IMG/VR virus record: IMGVR_UViG_3300035670_000137
Coordinates: 1 to 64,000 of that record
Direction: 5' to 3' (one strand)
DNA from: a virus
DNA: 64,000 bases
The notes beneath the pieces are model-generated. The model saw nothing but the letters and a program-made list of their open reading frames with translations, had not been told where the DNA came from and did no database searches. The position numbers were made by a program, and so were the translations under genes. The stretch's first letter is position 1. Each line of letters opens with the position of its first letter. Positions 20,053 through 28,407 of this stretch are shown here, piece by piece.

Positions 20053-20493
20053 TTAAAGAACTGGGTATTGAACCGTAATATTTACTTCACCTACACCGTA
20101 TGGCTCTAGGAGTCCCTCATCCGTAACTATGGAATTGATCAGAATTTCAGTAGTTTGAGCACCTGCGGTTTCAGTATCGTATACTAGAGTTCGATTCGTA
20201 TCGATAACCTTCTCTACATCTTCTAGAAGGTTTTCTAATTCTTGTGCGGGATTCTCTCCCTTTACGTACAACTTAAGGGATATACCAAGGAATCCCCATT
20301 TAAATCCGGCAGGAAGATACTCTCTAGTTTCTGAACCTGTGGACATGTAGATAGCTGGGAAATCTGATACTTCGTCCCAGAACTTCAATTTAGGGTATGC
20401 ATTACTAAATATATTAGTATTATACCCACCTGAACCATCTATTAACTTTAATTTCTCTGCCAATGCTTTGGCTATTGATGTTCTTACTGACAT
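20053..20493 (-). CDS. Tail terminator/completion protein
   Basis: A protein of about 146 residues ('SVRTSIAKALAEKLKLIDGSGGYNTNIFSNAYPKLKFWDEVSDFPAIYMSTG...REYLPAGFKWGFLGISLKLYVKGENPAQELENLLEDVEKVID') with the pattern of gpU-like tail terminators, which form a ring closing the tail tube at the head side. I chose the ATG at 20493: it has AAGGA eight bases upstream. The alternative ATG at 20502 has no spaced ribosome site. The last codons of the homing endonuclease gene upstream overlap this start, so the endonuclease gene has been inserted without breaking it. Confidence 0.75.
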   Translation of the reverse strand: MSVRTSIAKALAEKLKLIDGSGGYNTNIFSNAYPKLKFWDEVSDFPAIYMSTGSETREYLPAGFKWGFLGISLKLYVKGENPAQELENLLEDVEKVIDTNRTLVYDTETAGAQTTEILINSIVTDEGLLEPYGVGEVNITVQYPVL

Positions 20494-21200
20494 ACTCTCC
20501 ATCCTTTATGAGATTTTCTATGCCCATTTAGTACAGCACCTAAATTTGTATGTTGTAAGTTATGCTGCTTGGCAAATTCTTTTATATTATCAATATTTGT
20601 GAATACTTCTCCTGTTGGAGATATTAGATTAGGATTTATTTTTCCCAGTGCCTTTGAGGAAAATTTATGTCCTTTATTATGTATACCTTTAATACTTTTT
20701 AAGATATCATACTTATATGGATACACTTCCTCTAACCATTTATAGTTACTTAAACTGGCTATACTTCTAACTGTATACACAGATACAGCTGTAATGTCTG
20801 CAATATCAGATGCAGTCAAGTGCTGTTCATCTACTAAAAGATTAAATACTTTAAGGATTTGTTCGTTAGAATATTTGGAACATGGATTGTTAGTACCTCG
20901 TAAACCTAGGTGGCCCCGTCGTCCTCTTGACTCATCATATGTATTAAAACCATTTAATACACTATTAAATATATCTATAGCAATATTTTCATTCTCATCT
21001 AGTGTAGACTCAGTACACTCTAATAATATCTTTAGCTTAGGAATACCATACAGATTATATGCTTCCATTAACTTTTCTGAACTTGTATTATTTTTAAGGC
21101 TATATTTATGTTGACCGAATCTATATTCTATATTATTAGATTGTCCTATATAAACTTTATCTGTACCTTCAAATTCTAAACAATATATACCTATTGTCAT
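20484..21200 (-). CDS. GIY-YIG homing endonuclease (copy 1)
   Basis: A 238-residue enzyme with an N-terminal GIY-YIG nuclease domain: TIGIYCLEFEGTDKVYIGQS (GIY at 3-5, YIG at about 16-18), catalytic Arg in 'YRFGQH' and Glu in 'SEKLMEAYNLYG'. Residues about 115-165 form a helix-turn-helix ('LTASDIADITAVSVYTVRSIASLSNYKW') and the C-terminal part has a NUMOD/IENR-like 'VFTNIDNIKEFAKQHNL...LGAVLNGHRKSHKGW' DNA-binding repeat. The start at 21200 has GGAG eight bases upstream. It is a free-standing mobile gene sitting between the neck and tail terminator genes. Its leader hairpin is shared with the copy at 26980-27678. Confidence 0.9.
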   Translation of the reverse strand: MTIGIYCLEFEGTDKVYIGQSNNIEYRFGQHKYSLKNNTSSEKLMEAYNLYGIPKLKILLECTESTLDENENIAIDIFNSVLNGFNTYDESRGRRGHLGLRGTNNPCSKYSNEQILKVFNLLVDEQHLTASDIADITAVSVYTVRSIASLSNYKWLEEVYPYKYDILKSIKGIHNKGHKFSSKALGKINPNLISPTGEVFTNIDNIKEFAKQHNLQHTNLGAVLNGHRKSHKGWRVCQ

Positions 21201-21227
21201 GGTTGTTCTCCTGAAAGAAATTGAGGG

Positions 21228-21252
21228 CTGTTGTTCAGGCAACAGTTAACGG
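21228..21252 (-). repeat. Leader hairpin shared by GIY-YIG genes, copy 1
   Basis: A CTGTTG/CAACAG hairpin with six-base loop, next to TTAACGG (plus strand). The same arrangement occurs at 27706-27730 before the other GIY-YIG gene, so it probably moved with the cassette. Confidence 0.65.
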
Positions 21253-21277
21253 CTCATGACTTCCGAACCCTCTTAAA

Positions 21278-22780
21278 TTATAATGATACTGCCCTTAATC
21301 TATTACCGACTATACCAGCCGCTATTTCTCTAATAGATTTAGATATTAAAGTTTTGGGATCTCTGGCTGCTGAGTATTGTTTTCCACCCTCTGAAAAAGT
21401 AGCATATGGATTTCGCATCCAGCTGTAAAAAGCAGTTATCATTCCTTGCCTTGACTCGCTTAAACGCTCAATTTTTGCCGATTCTGCAAGTCTGCCTGTT
21501 CTGTTTTGTAATCTAGGTTTGCCCATATTCTTTTTAATTTGCTGAGCAAGTGCCTGATTCAGCAGAGTCTGTAGATTGGCGAGACTGGATTGTTTAGGTT
21601 TTGGTTTAGGTATACTTTGCTTAGTTACTTTAGCAGTACCTGCGGTAGCTGCTACTTTTGGACCTTTTAACGGCTCTAGTTGTTTACTCTTAGGTATTTT
21701 CTTTTTAAGTACACTTCCTGGATCTATCTTACCATTTTTAATAATGGAAGCTACTCTATAGCCTATTTCTTCTTCTATAGATCTAGAAAAATGTACATTA
21801 GCTAATAGTTTTACTAGCTCTGCTTTTAGTACACCCTCTACCTGGGATCCCCATTTAATTTGATTTTCTAGGGAATCCTGTGGTACTACTATATTTATAT
21901 TTATTCCTGCACTAAGTACTGCTGCTCCAAAATCCTTAGATAGCTCAGATTCTATTAATGTACCATAAGAGTGAGTAGTCTGTAGTCTACCAATTAATGC
22001 AGATATTTCTTGTAAAGCCGAAGAGACTGTATTGGCACTACTTAGTTGAAAAAGTACACTATTAACTTCATCTGGCAGATCTATACTAGAAGCAACCCCT
22101 GTGGACTTTTCTACAAGTGCTTGTAATAGGGCTTCTGTAGCTCTCAACTGCACGTACAGGGGGGACTGCGCTTGATCTTTTAAAGGAGAATCTAATGGAT
22201 GGTGTATAACTACGTGACCTAGGTCAATACCAGCTTCTTTGGTGGTACCACGCTGCCCAGACCTAAGTTCAATAGTAGTATAGTCCGCTTTTACTCTGTC
22301 AATTAGCCCTCTAAATCTAACATTTAGGTCACTAGAGAATCTTTGGGCTTGGGCGAAATCTTTGAAAAAGACTCCATAAATTTCCCCGTCCTTATATACA
22401 GGACAAGGAAATGGTAGTAATCCAAAAGTTTCATTATTTAGGGGTGTCTTAGAATCTAAAATAATACCGCTAGGTAGTTTAATAGTACGTTGTGGTATAA
22501 ATGTACCACCTATTAAATTAATTGGATTAGCTCCCCCATACTTACTGCTTTTTACTAGATCCTTTATCTGAGACATTAAATATTCTTTAGTATCTACTGT
22601 TTTCTTATTGATCTTTATAGTATCATACAGTTTGCTAAGTAGGGGGCCTTCTAATATCTTAGTAGATATAGGTATAAAATGTGGTTTACTATCTAGTCTA
22701 GCTAGTAGAGGATTTGCTCCGCTTTTTCTAGCTTTAATTATCTTTTCTTCGATATACTTTAATAAAGTATTCGCATCCAT
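21278..22780 (-). CDS. Neck / tail-completion protein with gp10-like C-terminus
   Basis: A 500-residue protein in the head-tail joining block. The C-terminal 100 residues ('GKPRLQNRTGRLAESAKIERLSESRQGMITAFYSWMRNPYATFSEGGKQY') match the general pattern of HK97 gp10-type tail completion proteins, which have an 'RTGRLA.S' motif and an aromatic-rich core. The N-terminal 400 residues are not recognised; they contain alternating helices and a basic Pro/Lys-rich linker near 375-410. The usual gp10 is about 130-200 residues, so this is a much extended form. It starts 2 bases after the connector gene. Confidence 0.6.
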   Translation of the reverse strand: MDANTLLKYIEEKIIKARKSGANPLLARLDSKPHFIPISTKILEGPLLSKLYDTIKINKKTVDTKEYLMSQIKDLVKSSKYGGANPINLIGGTFIPQRTIKLPSGIILDSKTPLNNETFGLLPFPCPVYKDGEIYGVFFKDFAQAQRFSSDLNVRFRGLIDRVKADYTTIELRSGQRGTTKEAGIDLGHVVIHHPLDSPLKDQAQSPLYVQLRATEALLQALVEKSTGVASSIDLPDEVNSVLFQLSSANTVSSALQEISALIGRLQTTHSYGTLIESELSKDFGAAVLSAGININIVVPQDSLENQIKWGSQVEGVLKAELVKLLANVHFSRSIEEEIGYRVASIIKNGKIDPGSVLKKKIPKSKQLEPLKGPKVAATAGTAKVTKQSIPKPKPKQSSLANLQTLLNQALAQQIKKNMGKPRLQNRTGRLAESAKIERLSESRQGMITAFYSWMRNPYATFSEGGKQYSAARDPKTLISKSIREIAAGIVGNRLRAVSL

Positions 22781-22781
22781 A

Positions 22782-23354
22782 TCAACTCACATTCGCTAAA
22801 TATAGGTCGAATACTCTTGCAATATGTGAAGGTAGTGTGTTCTTAGTAATATACTCAATCTGAACAGTATTGGAACCAGCGTCGCGCTGTGACTTAACTG
22901 CCATATCATTTTTCAAATAATATGTACAGAGATCCATTACTGCGATTTTTAAATCTTCAGGGATCTCTTCGAATCCAGCAGTATAAGTAACTTTGTACCC
23001 ATTAACTGCTGCAGGGAAAGATCCTTCACTATTAATTGGTACTATTACATGGTTAACTCTATCTGTAGCAAAGTCGGTAAATTCTGTAAGCGCAGTATAC
23101 GTTGCGCCGTAATCGCTTGAATACTCTACACTAGAAACTGCAACTATTGGATACTCGCCTAGTAGAAGGAAATCTCCTCCTTCATGTATTTCTTCTTTAG
23201 CATCACTAAAGTAATCAACAAATGTTCTACGGCAGTACGTTTTGCAAAGCTGACTAGCTTTTGGTATAATATTCTTAATTGCTGCATCTTGATTGGTGCT
23301 GGATATTCCGGCGTACGCTTTATATTCAGCTAATGTAAATAGATCAGTAGCCAT
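22782..23354 (-). CDS. Head-tail connector protein
   Basis: A 190-residue protein with the helical layout of HK97 gp6/gp15-type connectors: 'LFTLAEYKAYAGISSTNQDAAIKNIIPKASQLCKTYCRRTF' at the N-terminus, a central beta region with 'LLLGEYPIVAVSSVEYSSD', and C-terminal helices beginning 'IPEDLKIAVMDLCTYYLKND'. These form a ring beneath the portal. It lies between the capsid gene and the neck protein gene, as expected. Confidence 0.82.
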   Translation of the reverse strand: MATDLFTLAEYKAYAGISSTNQDAAIKNIIPKASQLCKTYCRRTFVDYFSDAKEEIHEGGDFLLLGEYPIVAVSSVEYSSDYGATYTALTEFTDFATDRVNHVIVPINSEGSFPAAVNGYKVTYTAGFEEIPEDLKIAVMDLCTYYLKNDMAVKSQRDAGSNTVQIEYITKNTLPSHIARVFDLYLANVS

Positions 23355-23370
23355 TATATCTCCTTATGAG

Positions 23371-23410
23371 CTTCTTGTATGAACACTATTTGTAGTGCCC
23401 ATACAAGAAG
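23371..23410 (-). terminator. Hairpin after capsid gene
   Basis: An 11-base perfect inverted repeat CTTCTTGTATG/CATACAAGAAG with an inner CACTA/TAGTG helix. It follows the capsid gene stop by 28 bases. There is no clear U-run, so it may act as an RNA-stability or attenuating hairpin rather than a full terminator. Confidence 0.65.
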
Positions 23411-23438
23411 GGGGACAGTTAAGTCCCCCAATCTTAAA

Positions 23439-25358
23439 TTACGACCAACGTAATGTAGATACGCCTAGACCGTTGACTGTAGAAACCTGGGTCATACCAG
23501 TACGCATAGAGGCTACTAGAACCTTACGCTGAGTTTCGACTAGATCTTGTGTATCGAAGCGAACGCCGCGCTGATTACCAACAATGAAGTTAGCTGGAGC
23601 GATTGCAACGCCGCAGATGTTGGTAGTAGCGGTTGTAGTACCACCAGCCTTAGCACCGAATGCATCGGAAACTAGAACTGGAGTATTGCCAACCATACCA
23701 ACTTGACCAGTTAGAAGAGTAGCTGCAGAGCCAACCTTATCCATTGTCTGGAATGAAGTATCATCTAATAGATCGAAGTAAACATCGGTAGAAACAACGT
23801 AAACCATTTCAGCTGGGTCTAGGCCCCATACACCTAGATCCTTACGTAGTGAACGTAGGTTAGCGATAGAAGCAGCACCAGTATTTGTTGGGTTAACAGC
23901 AGAAGTTGCGTCGTAGATTGCTAGGCCCTTAACTGGGTCAGAACCAGAACCAGCACCTAGTAAGAATGCCTTATCGACAGCCTTAGCAACACGACGGATC
24001 ATACCATCACGGATGATTGGTAGAAGAACTAATAGAGCATCTTCCTCTTCTTCGTATGCTAGGTACTCACGGGTAGCAACCTTGTATGCGTTTAGAGTGA
24101 TTTCCTTTAGTTGATGAGTTTGAGCAGCACCAGCAGATTCAGTAGTACCGAAAGCTGTGTTAGCCATCCATGTAGCAAAACCAGCTTCTGGGTTTACTGG
24201 GATAGTCATAACGTTAGTCTGCATATTGATGTTGCGTAGTAGAGGAGCAACAACTAGGCGACGGCGAATCTCAGATTCCATGTTCATGGAAACTTCTAAT
24301 TCCCATGTAGCGGAAGGAACGTGAGCACCGGCCTTCTCGATTAGGCCATGACCGAACTTAGTAGCTTCGATGGACTTGCCCATGATCTTTGATAAGAAAA
24401 CGGCCTTTTCACGATCTGCATAAGCAGACTTCTCGCTGTTCTTATCGCCAAACTGCATCTTGCTTTGCTGGATAGCAGCTAGTTCAGCAGCCTTCTCCTT
24501 AAGAGCACCTTCTAGACCTTCTAGAGCCTTCTTTGAGGACTCAGCTTGGTCGTTTAGACGCTTCTCAACTTCAGCAAGTAGCTTCTCAGCACCTGATTCC
24601 TTAACTTCGATAGCTGACTTAACAGCAGCTTCGATTTCTGCCTTGCGAGCAGCTTCAGCAGCAATAGCGGCCTTCTCGGCAGCTTGCTTTTCTTCTAGAG
24701 CCTTAGTAGCAGCGGCAGCGGCTTCAGCAGCGGTTTTAGCTAGAAGTTGTTCTAATTCCTTTGGATCCATATTCCATTCCTTTTTTGTATTGTCAGCACT
24801 CTGTGCAGGCGGCTGAATCTCTTTAGCTTCTTCCGTCTTTGCAGTGTACTGCTTTTTAAAATTACTATATTCCTCGTCATTTTCGAATGACTTAGATAGA
24901 CTAAATATACTATCCTGGTTCGCAGGCACTGATACTACTGAAATTTCTAGAAGTTCTAGTTCTTTAATAATGAAAATGTCAGTTAGTGAATCATAAGTAG
25001 CGTCTTTAATGGCAAAGCCAACACTGAACGCCGTTAGTACACCATCTTTTACTAAATTAAATACGTCTTCAGCTGCTGCCGAAATACGTGCTTTTATCCA
25101 TAAACCTTTATCATCAACCCTATACTCTTCCATTCTACCACAAGGACTATCATGGTCATGATAGGCAAGGATAATAGGATTTTTTAAGTAGTTTTCAAGA
25201 GCTCCAGTCCACGCCGTCATTGGGATGACGTCGCCTGCTCTATCTAAAGTAGTAGTATTTGCATATCCTTCTACATAAACAGATTCGGTATCCTCGGACT
25301 TAGATACGCTCTTGCTGAATTGCTGATTAAGGTATAGTATCTTATCTTTTATTTCCAT
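23439..25358 (-). CDS. Fused prohead protease and major capsid protein
   Basis: A 639-residue fusion of the two HK97-type head proteins. Residues 1-165 are a U35-family prohead protease: His in NPIILAYHDHDSP, Ser in DGVLTAFSVGFA, and 'LELLEISVVSVPAN' after it. Residues about 200-305 are an Ala/Glu/Lys coiled coil, the scaffolding delta domain. Residues about 315-639 form the HK97-fold shell domain with 'GAHVPSATWELEVSMNMESEIRRRLVVAPLLRNINM', 'DKAFLLGAGSGSDPVKGL' and 'NFIVGNQRGVRFDTQDL'. Self-cleavage near residues 305-315 would release the mature capsid subunit. Such fusions are known in some phages. Codon use is biased to a few codons, as in highly expressed genes. Confidence 0.9.
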   Translation of the reverse strand: MEIKDKILYLNQQFSKSVSKSEDTESVYVEGYANTTTLDRAGDVIPMTAWTGALENYLKNPIILAYHDHDSPCGRMEEYRVDDKGLWIKARISAAAEDVFNLVKDGVLTAFSVGFAIKDATYDSLTDIFIIKELELLEISVVSVPANQDSIFSLSKSFENDEEYSNFKKQYTAKTEEAKEIQPPAQSADNTKKEWNMDPKELEQLLAKTAAEAAAAATKALEEKQAAEKAAIAAEAARKAEIEAAVKSAIEVKESGAEKLLAEVEKRLNDQAESSKKALEGLEGALKEKAAELAAIQQSKMQFGDKNSEKSAYADREKAVFLSKIMGKSIEATKFGHGLIEKAGAHVPSATWELEVSMNMESEIRRRLVVAPLLRNINMQTNVMTIPVNPEAGFATWMANTAFGTTESAGAAQTHQLKEITLNAYKVATREYLAYEEEEDALLVLLPIIRDGMIRRVAKAVDKAFLLGAGSGSDPVKGLAIYDATSAVNPTNTGAASIANLRSLRKDLGVWGLDPAEMVYVVSTDVYFDLLDDTSFQTMDKVGSAATLLTGQVGMVGNTPVLVSDAFGAKAGGTTTATTNICGVAIAPANFIVGNQRGVRFDTQDLVETQRKVLVASMRTGMTQVSTVNGLGVSTLRWS

Positions 25359-25367
25359 AAGACTCCT

Positions 25368-26555
25368 TTATGGTGCAACCTTATCTGGCTTTGGAGGGGC
25401 ACCACCCTCACTAGGATTAGCAGCTGATCCTGCTATATTTGCTGGCACTCTAATATCATCTTGACCCGAAATTGGAGCATATCGTAGTTCTTCTCTAGCT
25501 TCATTTGGTGTAATAACTCCACCATTTACTAATGTAGCGTGATAGGAGGCGATATCTTTCAGTTCAGGTTGTAGGGACGAGACATTAGAGGTCACAACTT
25601 CGACATCATATCCAAAGTATCTTTCTATAGCTGACGTAAACTTACGAACTACAGGTAGAACTGTCTCTAGATAGAATAATCTTAAATTAGGAGAAATATT
25701 GGCGTTGTTACCACCGTCGATCAGGACTTCTGGTACACCTAGGGCCATTAGAATCTTAGTATTATGGGTCTTGATAGAGTTATCAAAATCCATATCCTTA
25801 AAATTAGTATCTCCTATACTCTTTAATTTCATACCGCTATCCAATATCATTGGGCGGCGAGCACCGTTCTTAACTGAGTATTTCTGAGTCCATCCTTGAA
25901 TGGTTCTCTCTTTAGCCATCTGGCTAAGTGTATTTTCAGTCTCTAGAACGATGCCTGCGATAGCTCCGTTGTCAAAGAATTGATCCTGGAACTGTTGCAT
26001 CTTATAAAGAGTATTTAATGTTCTGTTAGCGGCGGCTAGTCTACTTGTTCCTCGGTATATCGAGGAGCTTGAGACATCTTTAATATGTATAATTTCATCA
26101 GGTTTAAACTTAGTAATGCCGTTATACTCATAACCCTTTACAAAAGTCTTTTCATCTGGCAGCACAACCATGTGTGCAGCTGGTAGATGGTAAAGAAAGG
26201 CTCCGTCATAGTAAATGAAGATATTACCTTCAATTATCAGATCTGTAAATAGGTGAGTTCTAAACTCTTGTGCAGACTGATACGGGTTAGGTCTAAAATT
26301 AAGTAGTGTATTTAGAGACTTTTGTCTAACTCCCTGTACTACACCCTCTGTAGTTTTATCTTTAATATCGTAATCTAAGCTAGCTGCTCCGGATACGATA
26401 AGGTTAACGCCACGACTTACTGTTTCTATTTTTTCGAATGCTTGACTGTACCCGGCTAATGAATCTGTAGCTACGTTGGTACCTTCGTTAAACATTATTA
26501 ATTCTTGTGCTGGATTCGCTTTTTCACGAAACCAGTTCATTGGATTCCAATCCAT
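25368..26555 (-). CDS. Portal protein (HK97 type)
   Basis: A 395-residue portal with the family landmarks 'NPMNWFREKA' at the N-terminus, 'LNTLLNFRPNPYQSAQEFRTHLFTDLIIEGNIFIYYD', 'FKPDEIIHIKDVSSSSIYRGTSRLAAA' and 'NNANISPNLRLFYLETVLPVVRKFTSAIERYF', ending in a Pro-rich tail. It forms the dodecameric DNA gate. The order HNH-portal-protease/capsid matches HK97-like phages. Confidence 0.93.
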   Translation of the reverse strand: MDWNPMNWFREKANPAQELIMFNEGTNVATDSLAGYSQAFEKIETVSRGVNLIVSGAASLDYDIKDKTTEGVVQGVRQKSLNTLLNFRPNPYQSAQEFRTHLFTDLIIEGNIFIYYDGAFLYHLPAAHMVVLPDEKTFVKGYEYNGITKFKPDEIIHIKDVSSSSIYRGTSRLAAANRTLNTLYKMQQFQDQFFDNGAIAGIVLETENTLSQMAKERTIQGWTQKYSVKNGARRPMILDSGMKLKSIGDTNFKDMDFDNSIKTHNTKILMALGVPEVLIDGGNNANISPNLRLFYLETVLPVVRKFTSAIERYFGYDVEVVTSNVSSLQPELKDIASYHATLVNGGVITPNEAREELRYAPISGQDDIRVPANIAGSAANPSEGGAPPKPDKVAP

Positions 26556-26563
26556 AGTATTCC

Positions 26564-26983
26564 TTAGTAGAAGGAGCTAAATAGTCCTTTAGGCTTTTCG
26601 CCTTCTAATCCCAGGGCTTTAGCTTTTTGCTTCTCTATCCACCGACACTGCTTTTCAGAACTATTTAATGGAGGAGCTTTGCCGAATATACCATGTAATT
26701 TTTGATGGTGCTTAAGGCAGAGCGTAAATACCCATTCATATATTTCCTGTCTATGGGACTCTATAAACTCATCTCTAACTGCTAGAATTCCTGCATCTGT
26801 GCTAATATCATAACCTTTTTCTTTGGCCCATTTTTCGAGTAATATTGTAAGAGATGTTGTATGATGTAACTCTAGTTCGGTTTTTGCTGAACAGATGAAG
26901 CATTCATCCTTCTTTTCGTACGCCGATTTAGCACGATCACGAACATGTTTTACAGCTACTCTTTTATTTGTATTAGCGCTCAT
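26564..26983 (-). CDS. HNH-type nuclease near terminase
   Basis: A 139-residue protein (start taken as MSANTNKR at 26983) with a zinc-binding HNH layout: CFICSAKTELELHHTTSLT and CLKHHQKLH. Small HNH proteins beside terminase, such as HK97 gp74, are needed for terminase activity and DNA packaging, and this gene sits next to portal, in that position. Alternatively it could be a mobile HNH gene, but it lacks DNA-binding repeats, which favours the packaging role. Confidence 0.7.
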   Translation of the reverse strand: MSANTNKRVAVKHVRDRAKSAYEKKDECFICSAKTELELHHTTSLTILLEKWAKEKGYDISTDAGILAVRDEFIESHRQEIYEWVFTLCLKHHQKLHGIFGKAPPLNSSEKQCRWIEKQKAKALGLEGEKPKGLFSSFY

Positions 26984-27678
26984 GCAAGTATCCAACCTTT
27001 ATAGCTAGGTCTTTGTCTACGTAATACTTTTCCTAAATATGCTTTACAAATTTTATGCTCTGATGCAAATTTAGTTATATTTTCTACTTTATACACTGTA
27101 CCTTCTGGAGACATTATTTCTGGATACTCTATGCCTTTTCCCTTTGCGGAGCTTCGTATACTTTGTCTTAATATATTAGCCTTCTTTATATCGGCATAAA
27201 TTTCTGGATACTCTATTTGTAACCATTTATGTGTACGTCCAGTAGCTATATCTCTTACAGTAGATATAGAAATATTTGTTATTTCAGCTATATATTTATG
27301 AGTATGTGGATCTGTCAATAAAAGAAAACATTCTAATAACTGATCTTTTGTATACTTTAAATTACTAGACTCTAGTCCGGCTAGTCCCCCTACTGACTCG
27401 GTACCTCCAGTGGTTGAGTTAAGACCATTTATATAGGAATTATATACTTCAATAGCATTTATTTCCAAATCATTTAAATTATCTTCATTAGTTTCTTCTA
27501 TTAAGATACTAAAAGTAGGTGGCCCGAAAATATTATAAGCTTTTTGTAGCTTTTCAGATCCCTGTTGTAATCTTAGAGCATATAAATGTTCTTTGAATCT
27601 CTTTTCTATATGCTTCGATTGTCCAATATATACTTTATCGGTACCCTCAAACTGAAGGCAGTATATACCTATAGTCAC
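26980..27678 (-). CDS. GIY-YIG homing endonuclease (copy 2)
   Basis: A 232-residue paralogue of the enzyme at 20484-21200: 'TIGIYCLQFEGTDKVYIGQSKHIEKRFKEHL', Glu in 'GSEKLQKAYNIFG', a helix-turn-helix (about 140-170) and a C-terminal 'VYKVENITKFASEHKICKAYLGKVLRRQ' DNA-binding repeat. I prefer a GTG start at 27678, which aligns with the start of copy 1 and has GGAG eight bases upstream; an ATG at 27690 is possible. Free-standing mobile gene between the HNH gene and the terminase block. Confidence 0.88.
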   Translation of the reverse strand: MTIGIYCLQFEGTDKVYIGQSKHIEKRFKEHLYALRLQQGSEKLQKAYNIFGPPTFSILIEETNEDNLNDLEINAIEVYNSYINGLNSTTGGTESVGGLAGLESSNLKYTKDQLLECFLLLTDPHTHKYIAEITNISISTVRDIATGRTHKWLQIEYPEIYADIKKANILRQSIRSSAKGKGIEYPEIMSPEGTVYKVENITKFASEHKICKAYLGKVLRRQRPSYKGWILA

Positions 27679-27705
27679 TATATTCTCCATAAAGAATTCT
27701 AGGGG

Positions 27706-27730
27706 CCTCTGTTATGGCAGAGGTTAACGG
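27706..27730 (-). repeat. Leader hairpin shared by GIY-YIG genes, copy 2
   Basis: A CCTCTG/CAGAGG hairpin with a six-base loop directly next to TTAACGG. Arm sequences differ from copy 1 but pairing and flanking TTAACGG are kept, so the structure has been conserved by compensatory change. Confidence 0.65.
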
Positions 27731-27781
27731 TTAATTAGGCCGATCCCCATTTATTTTTTCCACAAAATCTCATTTTCCATT

Positions 27782-27810
27782 ATTGTACACCTCTAGCAAG
27801 TAAAAGTCAA
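27782..27810 (-). promoter_or_regulatory. Promoter restarting transcription toward head genes
   Basis: Minus strand TTGACT (27805-27810), 17-base spacer, TACAAT (27782-27787). It lies just past the terminator at 27841-27868 and before the GIY-YIG/HNH/portal/capsid genes, so these are probably made from this promoter. Confidence 0.75.
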
Positions 27811-27837
27811 GAACAAAATTTTTTATGCTACATAGAA

Positions 27838-27868
27838 ACAAAAATACCCGCATAAAAGCGGGTATTTT
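27838..27868. terminator. Terminator downstream of terminase block
   Basis: A near-perfect hairpin, AAAATACCCGC/GCGGGTATTTT with loop ATAAAA, with U-runs on both strands. It separates the terminase operon from the head operon. Confidence 0.88.
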
Positions 27869-27870
27869 TA

Positions 27871-28407
27871 TTATATACGGTTAAACACTCTATCCCAGAA
27901 GCCACGATTGATTAACTCTGTAACCTTAGCATTACTTTCATTAAGTAAGCTTTTTGTTACCCATAACTCTTTCTCTAACTCCTGTAAAGCGGTACCATCC
28001 TTGACCCTAGCAAGCTCATCTTTTAACTTATCACGTTCAGTAGTTACATCGGACCACTGCATATAGTGCTCGAAGGTGCTAAGATCCCAAGCTGCATAAG
28101 GTACCCTATCTACTAGTTCTGTCTCTTCAATACTAAGTACATTAGGTCTAGTACTGTTAAGTATATCGTTAGACCAGTGCAGGTTAATATAGTAAGATTC
28201 TAGTATGTCTATATGGTGCTTATGACATAGACGTATAATACTAAACTGTGGCAATCCGCAGCTGTTATACGTAGCTTGTATGGCTTTTGTGTGTCGTCCG
28301 GACTCCATCTCACGTATGTGAGTCTTCCATCGGTTCTCAATGTTTTCCGATTTGCCAATGTAGTATGACCCGTCACTAAAGTCAAATCGGTATATTCCGC
28401 TAATCAT
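27871..28407 (-). CDS. GIY-YIG endonuclease (short form)
   Basis: A 178-residue protein: 'ISGIYRFDFSDGSYYIGKSENIENRWKTH' gives GIY and YIG, the catalytic Arg and later 'TYNSCGLPQFSIIRLCHKHHIDILESYYINLH' includes the catalytic Glu. The C-terminal half (about 100-178) is a coiled coil instead of the DNA-binding repeats of the two larger copies. It overlaps the terminase large subunit stop by 4 bases (ATGA), so it is translationally coupled to that gene. Function may be homing or a helper role in DNA cutting during packaging. Confidence 0.83.
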   Translation of the reverse strand: MISGIYRFDFSDGSYYIGKSENIENRWKTHIREMESGRHTKAIQATYNSCGLPQFSIIRLCHKHHIDILESYYINLHWSNDILNSTRPNVLSIEETELVDRVPYAAWDLSTFEHYMQWSDVTTERDKLKDELARVKDGTALQELEKELWVTKSLLNESNAKVTELINRGFWDRVFNRI

